DNA of 64,000 bases from Tachypleus tridentatus (GCF_004210375.1 NC_134837.1:18671586-18735585), one strand, 5' to 3'; positions 24,100-38,400 are shown, numbered from the stretch's first letter. Program-made: numbers and translations. The notes: a model not told the origin generated them from the letters alone.

Positions 24100-24469
24100 C
24101 TGAAAAAAACATCAAATGACATGTTCAGTTGGTTTATGTGAGAATACTCAAAGAAAACAATTTGAAATACAAAAACATTTAAAAAGTGATTCTGCATTAT
24201 GCTTAAGATATGTCAACAAACTTCCGTGTTATAGCTTGAACTAAGAACAATTATAATAAATATCTTCTTTCATAGACATCTAATTAATATTTTAAAAATT
24301 CTTTTCTCTACTAAGCTGCAAGTATGAATATTGTATTAAATCCAGCAGCCAGTTTACACAATTTAAACTGATAAAACTATAGCTATTTATCTCAAGATAA
24401 ACCCAACAACAAACATTATATGCAACAAAAGTGTAGTTACATTTTAAACATTCACCAGCTACATTAATT

Positions 24470-24582
24470 AAGGTTCAATTTAATTGTCGTTGAAACACAA
24501 AGTTACAAAATGAGCTATCCGTGCTATGACTGCTAATTTTTTGCATTACAAGCGCAGAAAACTTACAACTGAGCCACTGGGA
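24470..24582 (-). mobile_element. Decayed tRNA-like SINE, family 2
   Basis: On the + strand: GAAACACAAAGTTACAAAATGAGCTATCC through CAACTGAGCCACTGGG. The internal B box is lost, but order and ends match 16,425-16,536. Confidence 0.5.
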
Positions 24583-25029
24583 ATACACTAATTAAGTACA
24601 CAAATAATGTGATGGCACATTTAAACATTAGTTTTACAATGGGGAAGATCTACATCAAAGGATCTTCAACTATGTATACATATGAACCAATTTAGAAAAT
24701 AGTTAGAAGAAAGCAAATTAAAAGCATTTAAGTCTGTGCATTTTTAAGCCATATAATAAATGTTATATAATGTTATTATATTGAACTCATTTCACCATGC
24801 GAGTAGTATTTTTATAACACGGTAGTGTAACATTCACAAGTTTATCATTAGAAACATTTTTAAATTTTTTATGAAAGCACACACATACAGTATTTTTTAA
24901 AATAAAATTACAATACACTTTAGTACCATTAAATGCTTGTTATATCTGTCTCTTATGCTGATATAATGATATACGTAAATTTTGCACATGTTAACCACAA
25001 ATTCATTTATCACACTACTGCTTTCTTAC

Positions 25030-25133
25030 CCTCGTATTTCTTTAGAATCTTTTGCTAACTGTTGGTAGGCCATCAGCTGAAGGGCCCTAATGAACATTGT
25101 AACATGAAACACATCTTTGAAAACTGAAATCTC
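25030..25133 (-). CDS. Unassigned coding exon (34 codons) downstream of the palmitoyltransferase gene
   Basis: On the - strand, ATTTTTACAG is followed by 104 nt open in only one frame, starting EISVFKDVFHVTMFIRALQL and continuing MAYQQLAKDSKEIRG, then a GGGTAAGA donor. The start phase is 0 and 2 bases remain at the end. Codon use and the regular amphipathic spacing look like real coding sequence. The other two frames contain stops. I do not recognise the family. It could be an internal exon of a downstream or overlapping gene on the same strand. It could also be an alternative 3' exon of the palmitoyltransferase, since exons ending at 38,392, 36,328 and 32,407 all end in phase 0. Confidence 0.5.
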
Positions 25134-25536
25134 CTGTAAAAATTCCACATTTCTCCATTTGCAAAAAACTATCATTTCTTCACTCCCGGGTGATACATTT
25201 TACACAACTGTAAAACAGTGCATGGATGAAATCCTTCAAATAACAAACTAGTTAACTCTCAAAAAATATATCATTACTGAAGTATCTAAAAAATTTCTAA
25301 ATACAAGTATTGTTAAATAAAAACAGTCTCATTTTGACTCTAAACTTGATTTAACTTGAAGCACACAAACAAAGAAAACCGAAGAATTATAAATTACATA
25401 ATGCCTGTGGTTAAACAGACAATACTCTAGGTGTATTTATACAAATAAACAGAGCAGGAAAGGTTTACAAAGCACTAAATGAATTTTGTACGTTCAACTT
25501 TTAAAGATTGACAAACAAATGCTTAAAATAATTATT

Positions 25537-25542
25537 TATTCC
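25537..25542 (-). terminator. Candidate polyadenylation signal AATAAA for the palmitoyltransferase gene
   Basis: AATAAA on the - strand about 105 nt after the stop codon at 25,647-25,649. It is the first canonical signal seen. Such hexamers are common by chance in AT-rich DNA. Confidence 0.35.
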
Positions 25543-25646
25543 TTGCAACTTGACATTAAAACAGCAAGACAAACAACATATCAGTTTAGACACAAACAAA
25601 CTGACTTTTAAATTTGTATAGTAACCACAACGATGTAGCTTGGGTG

Positions 25647-26422
25647 TTATAAAACTGAATTTTTTTCTTCTGAATCTTTCTTTTGTGAAGAAGAGGGTTT
25701 GTCATTATTTTTTGGAGACCTTGTTGTCAAAGGAGTGTCAGTTCTTTTCTGTTTAAAAGTCACTTGGGGTAAAGCGTACGACTGTTTCCGTTCCTCATCT
25801 GCATTCAAGCTAGTTTTGGATACATCAGTGAATGAAATTACTTTGTTTCTTCTGAAAGGAGAATAGTTGGAAGAGCTATTTTGAGATACACGCCACTGGT
25901 CATGAAAGTCTGAGAATCTGCGATGAAACATGGATTCATTTCGGCTGGATGTCAGTTCGTCATCCGAATTCCACTTTACCAATTTCTGGCTGTTTTGAAG
26001 ACCCCCTGTGCTCATTTCTGAATCCATGCTGTCACCTAGACCAAAGACCCACTGCTCAGTGTCATTGTTATCCGAATCAGAAACCATGGATTTTATAGTG
26101 GCAGCAGGACTTTGAGTGATGCACACTTCCTGCACCACATTCAATTCATCTGCTTGTTGTACTTCTGAGCTCTCTAAATCTTCTGAGCAGCTTACAAACA
26201 GATTGCTGAGGCTACCATGAGCTGGTAAATCTCCTTCTCTTCTAACTAGCTCTTGAGACAAGAAGGAATCATCACCACCACTTCCACAAGAATCTAAAGA
26301 CTGTTGTGACACTGAGCGATTTGTTGTAGATAAGTGCATGGGACTGTAATCATTTTCAACTTCTAAAATGGGAGGCAACAGCACCGAAGACGACGTGCTT
26401 CGAAAATACTTCTTGGCAGGGC
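25647..26422 (-). CDS. ZDHHC1: ZDHHC1-type gene, exon 13 (terminal)
   Basis: Acceptor TTTTTAAG at 26,423-26,430; 776 nt encode [20 protein letters not shown] and continue to [15 protein letters not shown]. The segment is rich in Ser, Asp/Glu and Gln, with likely phosphorylation clusters and no fold motif. Enters in phase 1. Confidence 0.88.
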
Positions 26423-29400
26423 CTTAAAAATACATACATTTACAATCAATATTCAGTGTTGCTAAGTAACTTAATGTATACTTATTAGAACCTTAGATAA
26501 AAAAAAAAATGTATTCAAATTTTGATAATCCCATACCTTCTGATACACAGTTATTTTAATCTTAAAAAATTTAAAACAATTTATCCTATATTCATTATAA
26601 CACGGTAATACACTAATAAGCTTATAACAATGGAAAATGCATCTTAAAAACTATTATGTGTCCCACAAAATATAAGGTACACACCCACAAATCAGATAAT
26701 GTACCAGTAAATATCCGACACACAAATTTGTTCACAGCCCTATAGAGGAAAAAAAGAACAATTGGCTACATTTTTTGTGTTGATTCTTTTATAGCCTATT
26801 GGAGTTAAATTCGGGTTCTTCCTGAATATACTGAAACTGCACCATATTCTACCAATATTATACAAGATACAAGATGATAAAGGAGACAAGCCCCATAAAA
26901 AATTTCCATGGTGAAAATAAAATAAAAAGTAGGATTGGCCAAATCAAACATAAAAAGGAGATGGATAGGTAAGCAGCTGAAGGAAGGGCCCAAATAAGTG
27001 TTTCATAAGGAAGGGCTTAAATAGATGTTTCATAAGGAAGGGTCCAAATAGGCATTTCATTAAGAATTCTATACTTGTTTGAAAGTCAATACAAGTATTC
27101 ATCTCATAGGCTTGATACCGATTTCAGTAAATTTAACTCCCTCTTTCAATGATAAACTTTATTTATATTTTTTAGCTTTATCTACATTGCATGTTTCTTT
27201 TAATAGGCCTTTAAAGTCACTTCATATACGACTTCAATCTTTTTTCCAATTAATGTACCCACACCAATAAAACAGTTACACTTCATCAATATCTTTATTT
27301 GGCACCTCATTATTCATAATTTTATTCCTTATAGTATAAGATCTTCTATTAATCGTGTTAATCAAAAGAAATACTTAAAACAATGTCCAATTATTTCCAT
27401 CACAGGACGAGTTAACTATGTTTTATATTGATATTTGATTTTTTGTGTCTAATTATTGCTTAATAAATTTATTATTTGCTTTTATTATGCAAGACAGATC
27501 AAAGAAAAAAAAAAACAAAATTTGTCAAAGAATTGTCAAGACTATAAAATTACACCATGCTAGAAAAAAAAAAAACAAGACAATAAAAACACCCTAGAAA
27601 AGGGTGCACTTTTCGGGAAAATGAGCCAAAAATTGCAATTTTCAAATGACAATTACAGTTTGAGTGCCTGACAATAAAATAAAAATACTCTTTAAAATAT
27701 TTTTGCTTTTCTATTTTAGTACTAAGTGCCCTATACAGGTGTTCAAACTCCACAGTTAATGTTGTAATGTACCTATTGAAACTAGAAATTTAATATACAA
27801 TAAAACAAAGAATACCTATGCTATAACTTCCTGGTTATGAGCTAGTAACCATTGACATCCAGGCATGGCTCTTTTGTATTGGTACTTTAGTGTTACATTC
27901 AAACATTAAACAATGTAATTATCAACATATTCAACATAGAAATATAATTTATAATTCAATGTTTTATATTACATAAGTTTTAAGTTCCTAATTTCAAATA
28001 AAAAGTTATTTGAACCATTCTCAGAGTGCTTTTTTCCCATCAATTCACATGATGTGATCCACTTAAACTCTAATTTATCCATTTCAAAACCAGCCTCCTG
28101 TATTTTCCAATTAGAATAACAAGCTAAAAATAACTGCAAGAAATGGTAATATTTGTACTTCTATTTTCTTTGCTAAATTATCAATAAGTTTATCAAACCC
28201 ACCAGAGAAGCCCCTTCCCTCTCTTTATCTGACTTAAGATTCTTTTGCTAATCAACCTTATATAGTTAATGGGAATGTTTATAACCAGAAAGAATCAAAT
28301 TCACTTCTATGAGCCTTAACAACAGCTGTATGATTCTGGTGCAAATAAGTACATGTTTAACCATACTGTCTTTGTTTGTGATCATTGTTATACTTCTTAG
28401 AAATGTTAATGGAAAATTTTAAATCAATCTATAACATAATTGGAAAACCAGATAACTTTTAAACAGTTTGGAGAGATTCTATTCTGGTGACTAATTATTT
28501 TTTGTGTTCTAAAATGCATACTTGATAGCTAAATAAAATATTTTTGGGCAACCAAATTGGTGAAACCTAACAAAGATTAGTGAAGAAAATGGCTCATATT
28601 TTTAAATTCATTGCAAACAACTTCAGGTACACAAGTGAATACTGCAAGTCTTAGATGACTATTTTTTAATGTAAATTTTTTATTCATTTTGATATACGTT
28701 TAGCTGCTAAAATGTAAGAATTAGCAACTTCTGAGCTTGGCCTAACAAAATTTCATCGAAATAAAAAGTTTAAAATTTCACAAGCTTGATCACATTTCAC
28801 ATGATGTTCTACCACCTAATGGACTCACGTAATTTATTGCTATTAACAGCAGGATTACTGTTCCACTGAATACAAAGTACAGCAATAAAAATCATATAAT
28901 TACATGAAACTATATATCAAAAACACAACAGATGAAACTGTTCAGGTAAGTAGTTTGAAACATTCTGATACATTTCACTCTACACTGATGATTTCTCCTC
29001 AGTTTGTGTGAAGATAGAGAAAATAACAAAGAAAAGATAAACATATACAGTTTTACGTAAAAAAAAAAGCTTGGCACTCACTGAGATGGTGCTAGAGGTT
29101 ATGAAAATGATATACTAAATCCACAAAATTAAAATACATATTTGTATTCTTAGCACAAAAATCATCTTTCACATACACTAACTCCCTAAAGTCTTTGAAT
29201 ATTCTCAGACAACTCTTTGGTTAAAATACTTTATTAAAACAAAATCAGATTTTTTTTGTGTCTAACACACTTTTAATGTTTACTAAAAGCCTGCTGAAGT
29301 TTGTGAAGAGAACCTATGTAGGCTCAAAGTTACAGCACAAATCAGTAAATATAGCTTTACAGATCCAATCTCAGTCAATGTAACTAAGCTTCTGAAGAGA

Positions 29401-32400
29401 TGATATAAATGTAGTTTTTCCCATAAAACTGTATTTATAAGGAATGTATGGCTTCACATGAACAATAATAATAACCCTTCTGCAATGGGCTCAGTATAAA
29501 ATACACATTAAGTATTTATACTATAACTTTTAATGGTGTACAAGTACCTTCAGAAAATTTGGTAGACTTTTAGTAAATATTACAAGTTTATTGTACACAG
29601 AAAATCAGATTTTTTAATGAAGTATTTTTACTAAAGATTTGTTTATGAATAATAACATGTCTTGTTCCATTAGTAGTCTGAATGCAAAGCAACTTTCACA
29701 TTTTGATTACAAAAAGAACTATTATTGATCAAAAAAATCTCAAATATCATTTTTGTAATACACATACAACCTGGTAAATATATTTTAAATGTTTTTTCAG
29801 TAAAATATCATTTTATCTGTTATTTTCTCTACCTGACTCTATACATGGTTGGTCAATTTGACTGACCTTGTAACCACCATAAAAAGTAAGGAAATAAATA
29901 CAAATTACACTTTTCCATTCTAGAATAACTACATATTATAACATATTATAACACACAAATGCTCAGTCCAAACAGTTTATATTCCATAACATTGTACATT
30001 AATATGCATATTGCTTATTTTATGAGACTGATCTTTTAGGTCATGTCTTGTTAGAATTACAGAAGTTGCAATGATATGGAGTATATGCATACATGTTACT
30101 GTCTCAACTATGTTTTAGTTAACTAGTATTTTGTAAAATGGTCACATTTCTGTTATAATACATTATACATGTACATGCATCATTAATATTTACAAATAAG
30201 TTCTTAAACTTATTTTTCTTAAAATGTGGAATTATAAAAAATAAATATAGCAAACAAAGGTCATCTTCTACTTAGAATGACCTTTGTACTCCTTTGGTGC
30301 TTGTCATAGGTTGCAAAGCCTTTTAAAATTTTGCTTGTGGAGGATGTCAAAAACTATAATTCTCTTAGGTTTTATACATACATTTAAAATAACCCAAAAA
30401 TCATATATAACTATACAGATACTATAAACTTCCATTATAATTTATCAAGCTTAATAACTAAGCTGTATTTGGATCTAAACAATTATGAAGTTTCGAGCAG
30501 CCTTAAGATTCAACCTACCTCCTAGAACTCTTGATTCAAAAGAACAAGTCAATATCATAATAGTTCAAAATGGCTGAAAAAGCCACTAGGTGGACCTTCT
30601 AAGCTTTGGATTGCTTATTCATATGTCACAGAATGCATCCAAAGATGAAAAGAGATGAGTAGGAACAGGGTGTTTAATTCAGTACACGAACAAACAGAAA
30701 AGCCAGAAGGTTCATATTTTACACAGATATTCGGAGTTCCTAATTTGTAATAAAATTTGTATCTGCACATTACATACATCTAATTTGAACCAATGCTGCA
30801 TTCAACACACCACTTGATACACAAAATCAATATTTGGGTTGTTTTTTAACATTACTTTTAAAATAAAAAATTAACTAATGTATAGTATTAAAGTTTGAAT
30901 TGTAATCTTCAATTTGATACCAAACTTACTAACATAGGTTTATAAAATAATAGTTGAATAAAATTTGGATCAGTCAACAAACTCAATAACATGACCTTTG
31001 ACTTACAATGACAGGGTTAAATATTCTACTGACATTTTTTACTGAAGGAAAATAACAAATTAAGTATTGCATTTCAGTTATTTTCTTTATAAAATGGACT
31101 ACATACATTCTACAATTAATTTCAAATTATTTCATTGAAATTTTTCAGTATTACTTTCATAAACAGACTTTTACCTTAAAAAACAAAACTCATGAATTTG
31201 AAATATGCCTGAATGCAAACTAATATTGTTTTCGAAAAACTATACCCATCGGAAAGGATTATACATAGGCAATAAATATCCAATTTTATCTAAATTATTA
31301 CACACCTAAACAAATTTCTTACCAAAGCTATCAAGCTCTTTGTTTTCTTCCAGCATCTTTATGTCTTCTCTTTCTGAAAAATCTGACTGGCCTTGTTCCA
31401 AACACAGCTAAAAAAGAAAATTATACTTTTTAAAAATACAGTCAGTTATTTTTAATTCTAATTCTTTGTAATCTTTTTTCATAATTCAATTTCTACATAA
31501 CAAAAGAAAAATGCATTCCAAAAAGACAAAAACACCAAAACTTGTACCACTTAATATTAAATCACACATAACACTGGACTACAGTGCACCCTTATTACCT
31601 GGTATGACTCTCACAAGACTGAGACTGATTTTGTGCATTTATAATTGCAAGTTCTTTTATCCAAACATTAAAAAGACAACTTCTGAAAAATAGTCCTGTT
31701 TCAGTTATAATGTTTTCAAACTGAGTTGATAATTAGCCAGTTAAAGTTAAACAATTATTTTTAAAACTTTCATTAATAATGTACTTCAGAAAACAGCTGA
31801 TCAGATACAACCTTCACATAATCATGATTAAATACTGAAAAAACCATTCAGCCATTCTTACAACAAAACTGATTTTGAACATTTAGCTAGAATTTGGTTT
31901 AGCAGCACATAAAACAGGTTAATTAAAGTACTGGAAACTAAAATTTCAAACTTAAAACATTTTAATAAATTAACCTGAATTACATAACTTTGTATATAAA
32001 TTATATAACAAAATATTTATAAATCAGAACTAGCTTTTACGATTTCTTTGAAGATGTTTTTTTCACTATTTCAGACTCAACTAGCTCAAATGAGAATTAC
32101 GCTTTGGGCATTTTTATGCAAGGATGAGTACAACTAACTTAAGATATGTATAAAAGTATAACTACAAAACATTTTGAGGTACTTTAAAAGTTTCTGAAAT
32201 GCCTTAAATAAATGTATTCTCTAAGTTACAATAAAAAGATACGACAAATTACTTTTCCACTAGGCTTTTGAGAATGACAAAACTTTATTTATACTCCCTT
32301 ACAATCACATATAAACATTAATTTACCAAATATTTGCTACCTTATTCTTGGTATTTACTCAAAACATTTTTAAATATCAATAGATTTTAAACTGCTTCTG

Positions 32401-35400
32401 TCTTACTTGGGTTCTTCTGAGGTTTTTCTTTAACTGTTTAGGATTTTCATTTATATATTCACATCTCTGTCGAGGGCTCCCTATATACACATTTCCTGGA
32501 GTCTCTTCAAATGTTCTGTCATTCTTTACAATGTTCCTTACCACATTCCCATTCCCTACAAGACTTTGGTCTTTCTGATTTTCACCCGATTCTAATTCTC
32601 TGCAGTAAGATCCAAAAAAATAAGAAAAACAGTATTTGAGATTACAGATAGCACTGTTACTTGAATAAAACAATATTACAAAAAGATATTTTAAAAAGTA
32701 ACCAAAAATTCATATCAAAATTAACTTCTTAAATCATGCAATTTATACACAATAAATCCCCAAATATAAACATTTTCGGATAACTTTGTATAGTTATGAG
32801 CTGTTGAGGAATTTTTAAGATTTACTGTGTATACTTTAAATTCACATTACATGAAATTAATGATAACTGTTTACTTCAAAACAGAATACAAATTTAATCA
32901 TCACAGGTATTTCACTTGCACAGTAAACAAATATTGAAATTAATGTAAATAGCAGGTTTTTCAGTTTTGTATGCTCTACAAATATGATTCAACAGTTAAT
33001 GGCTTACTTCTTATGCAGATTTATATCACTGTTTTCAACCACTTCTTTGGTGTCAGTAACTAGACTAGGCGATATTTGGTTACCCTGTAAAAAAAAAAAA
33101 AAAAATTGTATGACCTACTACAGAATGTATCAAAAATCAAATCTATCCTTCACAAATGTATTTTCATAGGGTTTGGTTTAAATTTTGAGCAAAGCTACAC
33201 GAGGGCTATCTATGCAAGCCGCCCATAATTTTGCAGCGTAAGACTCGAGGGAAGGCAGCTAGTCATCACCACCCACTGCAAACTCTTGGGCTACTTTTTT
33301 ACCAATTGATAGTGGGATTGACCATCAAATTACAATGCCCCCACAGCTGAAAGGGTGAGCATGTTTGGCATCACGGGGACTTAATTTTCATAGGGAATGG
33401 GCTGTCTGTTGAAGTTACTTAAGGGCTACTGTCACTGTATGTGTAAATATTGAACCAATCTGACCAAACTAAAAAGTTTAGAAGTTAGTACTAAACTTTT
33501 CTTATTTCACAAATAATAACTATTCTTCCAAGTAATTGCACTTCCTTATAATTCCTACATTGTGAAAAAAAACATATTATGCTTACGTGCACTCACGACA
33601 TTCTGATTCTGCTTAAAACTTGACAAACCTTTAGGAACCAACATTCACAACATCCTATTTTATGTTTAATACTATAGAAAAATTACAAGTTCATTGTAGA
33701 ACATAAAGATTTACCTCTTTCCATATAGGTGTGGGTCAGAGCACGTCATAACATTTTGTAGACTTCCATTCAAAATTTTTTGAGCTGCTATTTTACGGAT
33801 ACATAACATAAATTTTGAACCAAGTTGTAGTTTGTTTTTCAAAACTTTAGTATTATTTAATTTCTTAGTACAAAAGTAAATATAATTTTTTGTTTGTGTA
33901 TCACATGACATATTTCCTGATTTTGCTCAGATTGAATTGTAGAAATCATAAAATGTAGTCTACAGTTTTTACGGAATCACAAATCAAATTACCAATATTG
34001 ATAAGCAAAAAAATAAATACCTCCAATCTTTTCTATTTCCTGACATATCATTACACTTAGGGAACCCATCACAGTACTCCATCCACTTCCAGAAATACTT
34101 GTTTACCTATGCCTACTTCTCTTAAGTGTATGTTTACAACCAATCAAAGGTGGTCACTTTTGAACTACATAAGCCTGTCTGTCTTCTTACAGTATTTATA
34201 TTGTTAAAGCCATTATAACCATTGAAGAGTCTTAACAATGGTGATCAAAGGGATACAATGATCAGAAATCAGATTTTTTTTTTTTGAGACCTTAATACAG
34301 CTTAGCTACTAAAGCTGATAAATTAGAGTATAATTTTGTGGTATCAGTACAGTAATGTATAATTTTTTATTTCAAAATGTATTTATTAAACCTACAATTT
34401 TTTTAAAAATCCTTCACACACATAATTTGACAAAGCTTAGAAAGTACAACACACAAGTACAAAAATATTTAGTGACATCATAAGTCATAGGGCTTATCAC
34501 ATTCTATATATTATTTACTGTTTTACTCTTTAAGAAAAAATTAACTAAAATTTGTTTGCTTTAGAGCAAAGCCATATTGGGCTACCAGCTATATCCACAC
34601 AGGGAAATTGAACTCCTAAATTCAGCATTGTAGGTCTGTAGACTTACAGTGGTCACACTGGAGACAATAACAGAAAGTTAAGAATTTATTTTTAAACAGT
34701 AATAATACATGTACATGTAATGTTTGGTAACTAAAATGTAACAGAACTTTACAAAATTCTGAAATACTACGACCAAGACTAAGATTTGTACTTCATGAAG
34801 ATCAGTTTCATGCTATTTAATACAGTCACATAAACAGCACAAGCCACATTATTTACAACTTGGATTATTAAATTAGAAAAGATTCAAAGGTTAAAAAACA
34901 AAGAATATTGATAACTACACAGATGGATACTATCACAAGACTCAAGATATTCAGAATATGCATTTGTTATTTTCTGTTACAATATACAGTGCATTCTAAA
35001 GTGAAGAAAGGGTAATTTAGATTTATCCTTAAGTTTTTATGGTGGTTATCATGCCAGTAAAATCAACCAGTCCCATACAGGGTTGCAACAATTGCCCTTT
35101 TAACTGTTTTTCTGCAGAACTCACTGTGTCACATTCAAAATTTAATCAAACCCTTTACTACCAATGTATGTCACTGAAATTAACATTATAAAAATGTATT
35201 ATCACATGACCAACAAGTCATGAAAAATCTTTACTTTGGTACTATGCAGCTTCAATAAAACAGTGGAAGTACTGTAGACATAAATCTAGACTGAGATACT
35301 CACACAGCCTTTCAACGCATACACTTCAAAGTTCTCTGGATGAATGCAATTGAAACAAGTAATACATTTTTTTCACCCCTTATAGGTGCCATGCCCACCT

Positions 35401-38400
35401 TAATATATTTGTTTGGGCTTTATTGCCTACATGTAGATGTTATATACATATGTATAGTCATTAGAAAGAGCTCATTTTACAGTATTAGTTATGTTTTAAA
35501 ATGCATAACTGAAAGGTTTAAACATTTGTTACATGTGCATTATACTTTGCATCAGTTCTCAAGGCTTACATTACACAAAAATGTTCCCCAAAATGTGCAT
35601 GTCTGCTACAAACACTGTTAATATGACTTGAGAGCAACACTGACTTGTGTCAAAACAAATGAGTAGTATGTGAGAATAAAAAGATATCTAACAAAAGAAA
35701 AATCTTTTAAACATATTCTACAAAAACTTAAAAGGTATGTTCATTTCTTAATTTCAACCATTTCACTGTATTGTACATTCATTATAATAATAGTTAGAGT
35801 TACTGATATAGTAAACAAGATGAAAAGCTAAACTATTTACTTTTAAACAACTTTGATATCCTTTTAGAAAATTCTACAAATAATATAAATGAAATATGAA
35901 ACTACAAGTATTTTTATATTTTAACTAAAAACAAAATCAATACATTAAAAATCATAAAAGGCAATCAACTTCTTAAGAGTTTAAGTGAAAATAAAGACAA
36001 CAGATAAAACACAAAGGGAATCCTCATTAACCCCAGCTGTAATTAGTTCTATGAAATGGAGCTATGAAATTTTGTTGTACAAGTTAAACAAAAAACTACA
36101 CAAAGAACTATCTGTGTTCTGCCTGCCACGGGTATCACAACTCAGTTTCTTTTAGTGTTGTTAAGTCCACAAATATACCACTGTGCACAAGGAAGCAGGA
36201 GATATGGACTAAAAGATTGTACTTGTAAATAAACTCAGTCATTTATGAGCTTCTGTGCCATGACTAATAACATATTTTCAGTCAAAACAATCAAAATAAT
36301 GCCATTTTTTAAGTGTGAGATACTTACGTTCCTTAAAATCTTCTTACCAGTTTTTGAAAGGACACATTTAGAAATCTCAGAGTTACTCTATGTATTGTAA
36401 AATAAGTGAAATAAAGAATTTGATTTTGAAAATTACATTAGCCTGACATGAAGAGGTTAAGGTAGAGAAAATCACTGACAAAAATAAGGTTTATCTCCAC
36501 AACCTGTGATAGTTTTAGCAGGTTACAGTGATTATGCAAATAAAATTTGAGAATTTTCAGATTTAAGAAAATTATTTTTAATTTTAAAATCAAACCCACT
36601 TCACATGTTGGACAGTCAATATTCTGAAACAGAAGATTCACGAGCAAATATTTAATTAACAAATTTTAATATTTAATTAAAAACCTGATATTTTATGTAA
36701 GAAGGTCTTTTAACATAAACTGATAATCTGCAAAATTTTGTGAATATATGCACATTTTATCAAAAATTATAATATGGTATCACTCTCATGATTACTTTAG
36801 AAGTTATGTATTGCATGCAATGTATTCCACCCTTTTTAGTCAGAGTTAACCTTACATACAAGGGACTAGTCCATTGGCCTAAACAAAACTACGGAATTAA
36901 TATTTACTACAACTCCAAATCTACTTAGTATATCTTCACAAACTCAGTAAATGTTTGGTACACTGAACACAAAAACAATTAAATTTTTAATAAAGTACTT
37001 CTACAGAAGATTTATCTGTGAATTTCCTTTAGTCAGATTGATTCAGATAAGTCTGAATACAAGGCAACTTTTGTGTTCTCCTAAATTAATATCAAAAAAT
37101 TATTTTCAGTAAAACTGTAATCTATCAGATATTTTCTGTTCCCTAACACTACACGGGACCAGTCAATTTGACCAACCTCGTAACCATGACAAACAATATA
37201 AATCCAAATTACTCATTTTTTTATTCTTTCCCAATTGCTGCAGGTTATTTCAGACAGTAACCCTAACACCTTCAGTCTTTTATTCTTTTCACAAGTGTTT
37301 TCATTTAATTTTATCACCCTTTGAACTGTGTATAACTACTACACATGTATAAAAAACAAAACAAAACTAATACACAGGAAGAGTACCTAACTCAAGTTAT
37401 ACATGGTTTATGCAACTTACTAGTAGTTCACATGCAAACCTAGCCAAGAAATCCTTTTACAGCAAATAAATGTATGTACAAAACAAGAAGTTTAGAACTT
37501 ATCTGGCCTTTCTGTTTTATTTTTATTATCCCTCATGAAACTTGGCCCTAATGTTTTGTCCTGATTTTATTACTACCTAAAATGATTTTTATTTATTCTA
37601 TATACGTAACTTAGAACATAAAATAATAACAATCACAATGAACGCATTGTCCTTTAACTGTTAGAAGTTAGCTACCCTTCTAAAGCATACAAGTGCCTTA
37701 AAATAATTCATTAAATGATTAATGGCATTTCTACAACAGTAACGCTATCATCGTCAGAAGTTGAGTCTTATTTGGAAATATTTTCTTTACACTGGTTATG
37801 CATGATACAATAGCAAACATCAGAGAAATGTTGACATTTTGTGAAAACTAGGATGTGAAAGAAAGGTTTGACAAGCAAATCCGATTTTCTGGCACACATC
37901 TTTGTATACAAAGAAGGCTAGAGAGTATAAAATTAAACTCTACCTTTGTAATACCTATACTATATATGTGTAGAAGGGGTGAGTATCTAAACAATGGACA
38001 ATTTCAATAAAGAAGTGTCACAATACATACAAGTGAAGATTGATTTTTTTTCGTTTTGAAATTAAAATATCATTAATAAATTATAATAAATAGTTTATTT
38101 TTTAATGTAAAAGGTAGTCATGACACAAGCTGAACCCCACCCATGCACACAGGGTTAACTATCACTAAAACCTAGACAAACAACTGGCATTATTATGAAT
38201 TCCAATTATCATACTTTTCAAAATGATTTCCACAAACTCATATTTATTACAAATGAACGTCACACGTTTCTTGGTAAGGAAAACATACAGAAATAATATT
38301 AAAAAACATTTAAGAGAAATAGAACAAACGTCTCTTTTAAACCTTATAAAATATTTAAATAATTTATTCTAAAACATATACACATAACAACCTTCTTTGG

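Larger units (their letters stand above)
26423..31322 (-). other. Intron 12
   Basis: 4.9 kb. Holds a 27-bp x 3 repeat (26,982-27,064), a copy of the dispersed intron repeat (29,545-30,010), a second dispersed segment (30,880-31,030) and a CTCF-like site (30,583). No exon with both good splice sites and an open frame was seen. Confidence 0.7.
33085..36327 (-). other. Intron 9
   Basis: 3.2 kb. Contains a 5'-truncated SINE (33,172), a dsRBD-like frame fragment (33,715-33,911) and a family 3 SINE (34,553). Confidence 0.65.

Noticed and set aside
28930..28946. + strand ATGAAACTGTTCAG followed by GTAAGT
   Set aside because: A good donor but no partner exon or longer frame on the + strand.
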